Shown here: positions 57,960 through 64,000 of the stretch, in pieces
Layout: each line of letters opens with the position of its first letter
How positions within the stretch are numbered: position 1 is the first letter of the stretch
Source of the DNA: Acidobacteriota bacterium
Lineage (GTDB): Bacteria > Acidobacteriota > Terriglobia > 20CM-2-55-15
Assembly (NCBI GenBank): GCA_022821145.1
Contig: JAJEEE010000053.1
Location: 17,129 to 81,128, forward strand
DNA: 64,000 bases
Direction of reading: 5' to 3'
Position numbers and translations under genes: made by a program
The notes under the pieces: generated by a model
What the model was told of the DNA's origin: nothing
Database searches by the model: none
Seen by the model: the letters and a program-made list of their open reading frames with translations, nothing else

Positions 57960-58288
57960 GCGGGCGTGGCGGAACGGTAGACGCGCCGGACTTGAGAACC
58001 TTGAGTGCTCGACCGGGAAACCGTCGATGCAGAACTGCTCAAATTCGGGGAAACCTTCGTGACACGGTGGCAATCCCGAGCCAAGCCCGATGGGGGGCGC
58101 GCGTCCCCGGTCGGGAAGGTGTAGAGACTAGACGGGCAGCGCCTGAACCCCGGGCCGCGGTTCCGGGGCACGGCGAAGGGATAGTCCAGACCCCAAACCC
58201 CGCCGAGGCGGGGGCGGCGAAAGCCGTGGCGGGTACGAAAATCCGGCGGGCCGAACGGCCCGTGGGGGTTCGAATCCCTCCGCCCGCA
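57960..58288 (+). tRNA. tRNA-Leu(UAA) interrupted by a group I intron
   Basis: The exons are 57960-57993 and 58238-58288. Joined, they give an 85-nt class II tRNA. The acceptor is GCGGGCG/CGCCCGC, the D arm contains AACGGTAGA, and the anticodon stem CCGGA/TCCGG closes loop CTTAAAA with anticodon TAA. A long variable arm (CGGGCCGAACGGCCCGT) and T arm GGGGGTTCGAATCCCTC complete it. The intron splits the loop after position 34. TAATAT at 57946-57951 may be the -10 box. CCA is not encoded. Confidence 0.93.
57994..58237 (+). ncRNA. Group I self-splicing intron (IC3-like) in tRNA-Leu
   Basis: The intron is 244 nt. The internal guide GAGT (58003-58006) pairs with the exon end ACTT, with the required U-G pair at the 5' splice site (P1). 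The P2 hairpin has a GAAA loop (58009-58026). P4 pairs TCGGG with CCCGA. P7 pairs GACTA (58126-58130) with TAGTC (58182-58186), P8 pairs CCCCGG (58148-58153) with CCGGGG (58163-58168), and a GAAA-capped P9 hairpin follows. It ends in the terminal G (58237). No open reading frame or homing endonuclease is inside. Confidence 0.92.
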
Positions 58289-58310
58289 TCGCGGCTTCCG
58301 GACGATTGCG

Positions 58311-58952
58311 CTACGGTGCCGACTTCGCGCGGACCCGTTCCAACTCGCGGCGGGTGGCGCCGGAAAGCTCCGGCACGGCCAGCGCGCGTTCCAGCAGATC
58401 GAGCGGGGCGGGTGGACGGTGGAGGCGGTTGACCTCCAGAACCGTCACGCCGTGGTCGGATTCGCGGACCCGCTCGATGGCGTCTCCCGCGGCCAACTCC
58501 CCTTCCTCAACCACGCTCATGTAGAAACCCGATCGCCCGCTTTCCTCGAAAAGCCGGGCCATGTCCCGGCGTTCGAGCTTCGTCGCCAGCTTGTAGCACG
58601 GCAGGCGCGGCTGCGTCACGCACAGGACGGCGCTGCCGATCCTGAAGTGGTCGCCGATGCAGACGTCCGGTTCCACGAGCCCCGCGATCGTCAGGTTCTC
58701 CCCGAACGCGCTCCATTCCAGATCCCGTCCCAGCGTCTCCCGCCAGTACGCGTAGTGTTCGGACGGGTAGGCGTAGACGGCCTTGTCCCGTCCGCCGTGG
58801 AGGGCGGGGTCGCCCGGGCTGTCCCCGTCGAGGTTGTGGAAACGGACGGCGATGCGGCCCGCGACCGGCGTCTTGTAGATCGACGTTCGGACGGAACGCC
58901 CGCCGTGGGGCATACGCTTCGGCCGGCCGACGTTGACGGAGACGACTCTCAT
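58311..58952 (-). CDS. MOSC-domain protein (YiiM-like)
   Basis: The product is 213 aa from ATG 58952, starting MRVVSVNVGRPKRMPHGGRS. It has HNLDGDSPGDPALHGGRDKA, WSAFGENLTIAGLVEPDVCI and TQPRLPCYKLATKLERRDM with the conserved Cys. MOSC domains carry sulfur or act on N-hydroxylated compounds with molybdenum cofactor. This size and order fit YiiM-type proteins. It converges on the tRNA-Leu gene. Confidence 0.9.
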   Translation of the reverse strand: MRVVSVNVGRPKRMPHGGRSVRTSIYKTPVAGRIAVRFHNLDGDSPGDPALHGGRDKAVYAYPSEHYAYWRETLGRDLEWSAFGENLTIAGLVEPDVCIGDHFRIGSAVLCVTQPRLPCYKLATKLERRDMARLFEESGRSGFYMSVVEEGELAAGDAIERVRESDHGVTVLEVNRLHRPPAPLDLLERALAVPELSGATRRELERVRAKSAP

Positions 58953-59120
58953 GGAGTGAACGAGTCTACAGGATCGCCGTCGAATACGGGAATCCCGGTG
59001 TTTCCCGGACCTTGCGGCCGCCTTCCGCCTTGCGGATTCACCCTCGCCCGCGCACAATGATCCATGGGCAATTTATCCTGCCAGTCGGAAGCCGTCCCCC
59101 GGAGCACGCCGTTCTAGACG

Positions 59121-60905
59121 ATGCCCTTCGCCGCCGCGACGAAACGATTGCTGGACTGGTGGAACGCGCAGCCCGCCATCAAGACCCGGACGCGCAAGCT
59201 GGCCATCCAGATCCGCCACCGCGAAGACCAGTTGTTCGTGGTCCTGACACTGGTCATCGGCGCCGTGGTCGGCCTCACCATCGTCGCGTTCATCGTCCTG
59301 ACCGAGAGTCTCGGCTCGCGCATGTTTCCGGACCCGCTCGAGCCCTACAACCTTCGCAGTCTCGTCATACCGGTCATCGGCGCCTTCGTAACCGGCATCC
59401 TGCTCTACCGGTTCTTCCCCGAGGCCCGCGGCAGCGGCATCCCGCAGACCAAGGTGGCCCTGGCCGTTCACGGCGGGCAGATCACGCTGCGAACCGTGCT
59501 GGGCAAGTTCGGAACGTCGGTGGGTTCTCTGGCCAGCGGCATCGCCCTGGGCCGGGAAGGGCCCTCGGTCCACATCGGCGCGGGAATCGCGTCGGTCATG
59601 GGCCGGGCCATCGGCCTCAAGCGCAAGAAGATCGAGTCGTTGGTGCCGGTCGGAGCGTCGGCCGCGCTGGCCGCCGCGTTCAACACGCCGATCGCCGCCA
59701 TTCTCTTCTCGCTGGAAGAGGTGATGGGCAACCTGCATGCCCCGGTGCTGGGCTTGGTCGTGCTGGCGTCGGCGACGGCCTGGTTGGTCCTGAATCTGGT
59801 GCTGGGGGACGAGGCGCTGTTCAGCGTTCCCGAATACCAGCTCGTGCACTTTTCCGAGCTTGCCATCTACGCGTTCCTGGGTGTGGCCGGCGGGTTCGTC
59901 TCGGTGTTGTTCGTCCGGCTTCTCCTGCGTATCCGGCAGTACTTCCTGGACATGCCGGAACGGACGCGATGGGCGCAGCCGGCGGCCGGCGGGCTGGCGG
60001 TCGGCGTCCTGGCGTTTTTCGTACCTGGATCCGGAGTGCTGGGGGTGGGATACGACATTGTCGGCGATCAACTGGCGCGTACCGGCGGAGTCGCGGCGAC
60101 CGTCGTCGCGGCGATGGCCGTCATGTTGCTGCTGAAAATCGTCGCCACGGCGACGTGTTACGGCTCGGGGAACGCCGGTGGGATCTTCGGTCCCAGCCTG
60201 TTCATCGGGGCCATGCTGGGCGGCACGGTGGGCGGCGCCGCGAACCTGGTCTTCCCCGACTACACGGGCGCCGTCGGCGCTTACGCGCTGGTCGGCATGG
60301 GGACCGCGTTCGCGGGCATCATTCGCGTGCCGTTCACGTCCGTGATCATGATCTTCGAGTTGACGCGGGACTACGCGATCATCGTGCCGCTGATGATCTC
60401 GAACATGCTGAGCTATTTCATCTCGCGGCGGTACCAGAAGAAGCCGATCTACGAGGCGCTGGCCGAGCAGGACGGGATTCACCTGCCCACGGCCGCGACG
60501 CAGCACCGCGAGGGCCGCCTCCGGGTGCGGCGCGCCATGCGCGTGCCGACCGAGGTGCTGGAGGCCGACATGACCCCGTCCCAGGCCCGGGAACGCGTGC
60601 GCAACAGCCCGTGGCGCGCCTGGCCCGTCGTCGACGGCCGGGGCCTGGTCGGCATGATCGGCGCCGAGGAACTGGCCGCGGCCGAGGCCCGCGACGCCGG
60701 GGGCCGGCTCGTCGACGCCGCCGACGTGCGGGCCGGACCCCACCTGCACGACGATCACCTGCTGGACCTGGCGCTGGAGCGGATGGGGGAAGCCAGCGTC
60801 GACGTCCTGCCCGTGGTCAGCCGGCTCGACGTTCGCCGCCTGGAGGGCGTCGTGGGTCTCGATGACGTGATGCGCGTCTACGGCTTCCGGGAACTCCGCG
60901 AGTAG
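59121..60905 (+). CDS. ClC-family chloride channel/transporter with CBS domains
   Basis: The product is 594 aa. Membrane part 1-430 holds the ClC motifs EARGSGIPQTK, ALGREGPSVHIGAG (gating Glu), ALAAAFNTPIAAILFSLEE (the position of the proton-path Glu in antiporters) and GSGNAGGIFGPSLFIGAMLG. A C-terminal CBS pair runs from about 470. Presence of both glutamates favours a Cl-/H+ antiporter. A start at ATG 59121 lacks a clear ribosome-binding site. Confidence 0.92.
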   Translation: MPFAAATKRLLDWWNAQPAIKTRTRKLAIQIRHREDQLFVVLTLVIGAVVGLTIVAFIVLTESLGSRMFPDPLEPYNLRSLVIPVIGAFVTGILLYRFFPEARGSGIPQTKVALAVHGGQITLRTVLGKFGTSVGSLASGIALGREGPSVHIGAGIASVMGRAIGLKRKKIESLVPVGASAALAAAFNTPIAAILFSLEEVMGNLHAPVLGLVVLASATAWLVLNLVLGDEALFSVPEYQLVHFSELAIYAFLGVAGGFVSVLFVRLLLRIRQYFLDMPERTRWAQPAAGGLAVGVLAFFVPGSGVLGVGYDIVGDQLARTGGVAATVVAAMAVMLLLKIVATATCYGSGNAGGIFGPSLFIGAMLGGTVGGAANLVFPDYTGAVGAYALVGMGTAFAGIIRVPFTSVIMIFELTRDYAIIVPLMISNMLSYFISRRYQKKPIYEALAEQDGIHLPTAATQHREGRLRVRRAMRVPTEVLEADMTPSQARERVRNSPWRAWPVVDGRGLVGMIGAEELAAAEARDAGGRLVDAADVRAGPHLHDDHLLDLALERMGEASVDVLPVVSRLDVRRLEGVVGLDDVMRVYGFRELRE

Positions 60906-60914
60906 CGCGCCGCC

Positions 60915-62642
60915 ATGGCCCACCCGCCCACAATCCGGCTGGCGATGGCGCAGCTCGACGTGGTCGTCGGCGACCTGGAGGGGAACGCGCGGAAGATCGT
61001 CGAGTGGATCGGGCGGGCGGCGGCGGGCGGGGCCGATATCGTGGCCTTCCCGGAGCTGGCCCTGACCGGCTATCCTCCCGAGGATCTCCTGCTGAAGCCG
61101 GGATTCATCGACGCCAACCTCGACGCGCTCGGCGAGATCGCCCGGGCCGCGGCCGGAATCACCGCCATCGTCGGCTTCGTCGACCGCGCGGACGACATCT
61201 ACAACGCGGCCGCCGTGCTGCGGGACGGACGGATGGTGGGCGTGCACCACAAGGTCTATCTTCCCAACTACGGCGTGTTCGACGAATTCCGCTACTTCCA
61301 GGCGGGCCGGAAGTCGACGCTTCTCGAGTGCGGGGGCGCGCGCATCGGGCTGAGCGTCTGCGAGGACATCTGGTATCCCGACGGTCCGGTGCTGGAGCAG
61401 GCGATGGGCCAGGGCGCCGCCGTCGTCCTGAACATATCGTCGTCGCCGTTCCACGCGGGCAAACGGCAATGGAAAGAGCGCATGCTCCGGACGCGCGCGG
61501 CCGACAACGCGGCCATCGTGGCCTACGTCAACCTCGTCGGCGGACAGGACGAGCTGGTCTTCGACGGGCACAGCATGGTCTTCGACCCGGCCGGAGAGCT
61601 CCTCGCGCGGGGCCGGCAGTTCGAAGAGCAACTCATCGTCACGGACCTGGATCTCGACGCGGTGTTCCGATGGCGGCTCCGCGAGCCGCGCCGCCGGCAG
61701 GGAGCCGTGGCGGACTCCGCCGACGTGATTTCACTCCCGGCGCCCAGCCCGGATCGGGCGCCGCTCGACGTCCGGGATCCGGCCAAGCCGCTCGGCGAGG
61801 AGTCGGAGATCTACCGGGCGTTGGTGCTGGGCACGCGCGACTACGTCCGCAAGAACCGTTTCGGAAAAGTGGTCATCGGGCTCAGCGGCGGGATCGATTC
61901 GGCGCTGACCGCCGTCATCGCGGTGGATGCGTTGGGGGCGGGCAACGTCGTCGGCGTGCTCATGCCGTCCGGACACTCGTCCGAGGGCAGCGTGGCCGAC
62001 TCGAGGGCGCTCGGGCGCAATCTCGGCATCGAGCTGATCGAGATCCCGATATCGGACCTGATGCAGGCGTACGATGGCGCGTTGGCCCCCGCGTTCGACG
62101 GGCGCCCGGTGGACGTCGCGGAGGAGAACATCCAGGCCAGGATTCGCGGCAACCTGGTCATGGCGCTGTCCAACAAGTTCGGGTGGCTCGTGCTCAGCAC
62201 GGGCAACAAGAGCGAGATGAGCGTCGGCTATTGCACCTTGTACGGCGACATGGCGGGCGGCTTCGCCGTGATCAAGGACGTGACCAAGACCCTGGTGTAC
62301 GGTCTGGCGCGGCACTGCAACCGCCAGGCCGGCGGCGAACGGATTCCGCGCGAGATCCTTGTCAAGGAGCCCTCGGCCGAGTTGCGGCCCGATCAGAAGG
62401 ACAGCGATTCGCTGCCCGAATACGCCGACCTGGATCCGATCCTGCTGGCGTACGTGGAGGAGGACCGCGGGGTCGACGAGCTGATCGGCATGGGCTTCGA
62501 CGCCGAGACGGTGCGCCGCGTGGTCCGGATGGTGGACGGGTCCGAGTACAAGCGCCGCCAGGCGGCCCCGGGCGTCAAGATCACACCCCGGGCGTTCGGC
62601 CGCGACCGGCGCATGCCGATCACGAACCGATATGGCCGCTAG
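60915..62642 (+). CDS. nadE: Glutamine-hydrolysing NAD+ synthase
   Basis: The product is 575 aa. The N-terminal carbon-nitrogen hydrolase (nitrilase-like) domain has E in FPELALTGYPPEDLL, K in HHKVYLPNYGVFDE and C in LSVCEDIWYPDGP, the catalytic triad that frees ammonia from glutamine. The synthase domain begins near 300 with the ATP motif GLSGGIDSALTAVIA and later TGNKSEMSVGYCTLYGDMAG. It converts deamido-NAD+ to NAD+. It begins 9 bp after the ClC gene and overlaps the Smr gene by 11 bp. Confidence 0.96.
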   Translation: MAHPPTIRLAMAQLDVVVGDLEGNARKIVEWIGRAAAGGADIVAFPELALTGYPPEDLLLKPGFIDANLDALGEIARAAAGITAIVGFVDRADDIYNAAAVLRDGRMVGVHHKVYLPNYGVFDEFRYFQAGRKSTLLECGGARIGLSVCEDIWYPDGPVLEQAMGQGAAVVLNISSSPFHAGKRQWKERMLRTRAADNAAIVAYVNLVGGQDELVFDGHSMVFDPAGELLARGRQFEEQLIVTDLDLDAVFRWRLREPRRRQGAVADSADVISLPAPSPDRAPLDVRDPAKPLGEESEIYRALVLGTRDYVRKNRFGKVVIGLSGGIDSALTAVIAVDALGAGNVVGVLMPSGHSSEGSVADSRALGRNLGIELIEIPISDLMQAYDGALAPAFDGRPVDVAEENIQARIRGNLVMALSNKFGWLVLSTGNKSEMSVGYCTLYGDMAGGFAVIKDVTKTLVYGLARHCNRQAGGERIPREILVKEPSAELRPDQKDSDSLPEYADLDPILLAYVEEDRGVDELIGMGFDAETVRRVVRMVDGSEYKRRQAAPGVKITPRAFGRDRRMPITNRYGR

Positions 62643-63294
62643 GCATGGGAACGACGGCGCCGTGCATCGGCCCTTCGCAGTCCTGGACGAGTGGATACGG
62701 TCCGGACGACTCCGGGTTTCGGATCCCGACGTTCCGGTCACCGCCTCCGCGGAGCCGTCGGCCGGAGCCGCCGAAGGGGAGTTGTTCCGGGCGGCCATGC
62801 GCGGCGTCCGGCCGCTGGACCGGAACGCGGCGTCGGCGCCGTCGAAGGCGCGCGCCGGCGTGCGTCCGGGCGGCGGCGACAGAGACGCGGTGCGGGTTCT
62901 CGAGGAGTTCTGCCGCAACGGAACGGTCGCGCCTGAACACACGCGCGAGTACGTCGAGCATGCCGCCGACGCCGCCGGGCGGCGCTATATCGCGGATCTG
63001 CGTTCCGGACGGTTCGCGATTCAGGCCCACCTCGACCTCCACGGGATGACCGTGGACGCGGCGCGACGGGTCGTCGACGTCTTCCTGCGCGAGTCCGCCC
63101 GCGCCGGCTACTCCGCGGTCCGAATCATCCACGGACGCGGCCGGCACTCCGAGCGCGGCCGGCCGTTGCTGAAGGAACACGTCGAACGGTGGTTGCGGCG
63201 CCGGCGCCTGGCCCGATTCGTCATGGCGTTCACCTCGGCGCGCGCCGTGGACGGCGGCGGCGGGGCCGTCTACGTCCTGCTGCGTCGGCGTTGA
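62632..63294 (+). CDS. Smr-domain protein
   Basis: The 220-aa product has a variable N-terminal half (about 1-120), rich in Ala/Arg. A Smr domain follows from about 140: LDLHGMTVDAARRVVDVFLR and VRIIHGRGRHSERGRPLLKE. Smr domains nick DNA or RNA; stand-alone proteins like this may act on collided ribosomes or on recombination intermediates. It starts inside nadE and is followed by the CPBP gene with a TTGA overlap or a 2-bp gap. Confidence 0.87.
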   Translation: MAARHGNDGAVHRPFAVLDEWIRSGRLRVSDPDVPVTASAEPSAGAAEGELFRAAMRGVRPLDRNAASAPSKARAGVRPGGGDRDAVRVLEEFCRNGTVAPEHTREYVEHAADAAGRRYIADLRSGRFAIQAHLDLHGMTVDAARRVVDVFLRESARAGYSAVRIIHGRGRHSERGRPLLKEHVERWLRRRRLARFVMAFTSARAVDGGGGAVYVLLRRR

Positions 63295-63296
63295 AC

Positions 63297-63860
63297 GTGC
63301 CGGCTGCGATCGTCAAGACCGCGGTCCGGTTCTACGGCGGTCTGTTCGCCGTCACCCTCCTCGCTGCCGGTTGGCAGGGCCGTCTGCCGGACCTGTTTCC
63401 GCCGCCTCGATGGCCTGAAACCGGAGTGCATCTGCTCCTCGGCGCGCTCGTCGCCGCGGGCGCGCTGACGGCCGCCGCCACGGCGCGCGGCGCGTTCGCG
63501 TGGGCGCGCCGTCTCGACGAGGAGTTCCGCGCCGTCCTGGGCGGCGTCGGGCGGGGACGGGCGCTGGTCCTGGCCGTCTCCAGCGGACTCGCCGAGGAGG
63601 CGTTCTTCCGCGGGTTGATGCAGCCCGCCCTCGGCCTGGTCTGGACCAGTGTCCTGTTCGGGCTGGCGCATTTTCCCGTCAACCGGCGTCTGGTCCCGTG
63701 GACTCTCCTGGCCGCGGTGATCGGACTCCTGCTCGGGAGCCTCTACGAGGCGACCGGAAGCCTGCTCGCAGTCGCGGTCGCTCACGGACTGATCAACTTC
63801 GTCGAGCTGGTCCGCCTCGGGCGCCGGCCGGCGCCCGAGGACGTTGTAAAGGCGCTGTAA
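63297..63860 (+). CDS. CPBP-family intramembrane metalloprotease
   Basis: The 187-aa product has about five or six membrane segments. The family motifs are EEAFFRGLMQPALGLVWTS near 98, FGLAHFP near 121 and AHGLINF near 162, giving the Glu, Arg and His residues of the active site. CPBP (Abi) proteases cut proteins in the membrane or protect against bacteriocins. The start may be GTG 63297 or TTG 63291, the latter overlapping the Smr stop as at ddl. Confidence 0.88.
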   Translation: MPAAIVKTAVRFYGGLFAVTLLAAGWQGRLPDLFPPPRWPETGVHLLLGALVAAGALTAAATARGAFAWARRLDEEFRAVLGGVGRGRALVLAVSSGLAEEAFFRGLMQPALGLVWTSVLFGLAHFPVNRRLVPWTLLAAVIGLLLGSLYEATGSLLAVAVAHGLINFVELVRLGRRPAPEDVVKAL

Positions 63861-63970
63861 AATATCGCCCGCGCAGGGCAATGTTTCCTGGATGTTTGCG
63901 GTTAGAATGAATCACGCCGCGACGCCCCGGAGCCGCCTCGAACGGGGAAGGAACGTCGCGCCGGGATGAC

Positions 63971-64000
63971 ATGACGCGACGAATCCTCTTGATGTGCCTG
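63971..64000 (+). CDS. Start of a gene cut by the window end
   Basis: The ATG at 63971 opens MTRRILLMCL, which looks like the beginning of a signal peptide or membrane segment. Ten codons are visible. GGGAT just upstream could serve as the ribosome-binding site. Nothing more can be said. Confidence 0.4.
   Translation, partial: MTRRILLMCL

Noticed and set aside
57914..58432. Open frame across the tRNA-Leu locus
   Set aside because: It covers both tRNA exons and the group I intron, whose RNA structure explains the sequence.

Overview
The window is GC-rich and densely coded, and it reads like the chromosome of an uncultured Acidobacteriota, perhaps a Vicinamibacteria-like lineage. The pointers are three secreted VWFA-related proteins of the acidobacterial type, a tricorn-like protease, a DUF6152 protein, a planctomycete-type cytochrome/DUF1552 pair, and many secreted M28, PIG-L and DUF proteins. 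This assignment is inference from family content. No rRNA gene is present.

Layout. 0-9.5 kb is a heat-shock region. dnaK-dnaJ-hspR has a promoter overlapped by an inverted repeat and a HAIR-like site, and groES-groEL has a textbook CIRCE operator and terminator. A DnaC-like ATPase, an M28 peptidase and a small zinc-ribbon protein lie between them. 9.6-22.7 kb holds housekeeping and envelope genes: a K+ channel with an RCK domain, ligA, a VWFA protein, a dCMP deaminase fused to a P-loop domain, a VapBC-like pair, a PIG-L deacetylase, hemW, threonine aldolase and ddl. 22.7-31.9 kb is an accessory patch: a broken DDE transposase cut by an IS66 end, a complete IS66 element, another IS66-end relic, a nonsense-mutated MauE/DoxX gene, an RHS-core relic, a secreted ankyrin-repeat protein and small orphans. 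31.9-44 kb carries two tandem VWFA genes, cysS, a class III aminotransferase, yraN, tRNA-Gly, a STAS protein with a zinc-ribbon insertion, tRNA-Cys, a CBS protein, and a convergent PrpF/DASS transporter pair. 44-54 kb has two divergent blocks of exported proteins: FAD oxidoreductase, beta-sandwich protein and dihaem cytochrome c on the minus strand, and nucleoside-hydrolase-like, DUF1587/1592-type cytochrome, DUF1552 and a small secreted DUF on the plus strand. 54-64 kb has nth, a CtlX-like hydrolase, a tRNA-Leu(UAA) split by a group I intron, MOSC, a ClC transporter, nadE, an Smr protein and a CPBP protease.

The strongest unusual item is the tRNA-Leu(UAA) gene at 57960-58288. Its anticodon loop is interrupted after U34 by a 244-nt group I intron with a recognisable P1, P7, P8 and terminal G, which is the classic cyanobacterial/plastid configuration. 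Next in interest are the STAS domain whose core is split by a CxxC...CxxC module, the mixed HspR/HrcA control of the two chaperone operons, the exported redox operon at 44.9-48.7 kb, and a subterminal hairpin kept in all three IS66 ends.

Coordinates of starts are my choices from ribosome-binding sites, signal peptides and overlaps. Alternatives are given where they matter. Family names come from recognition of motifs, not from a search.
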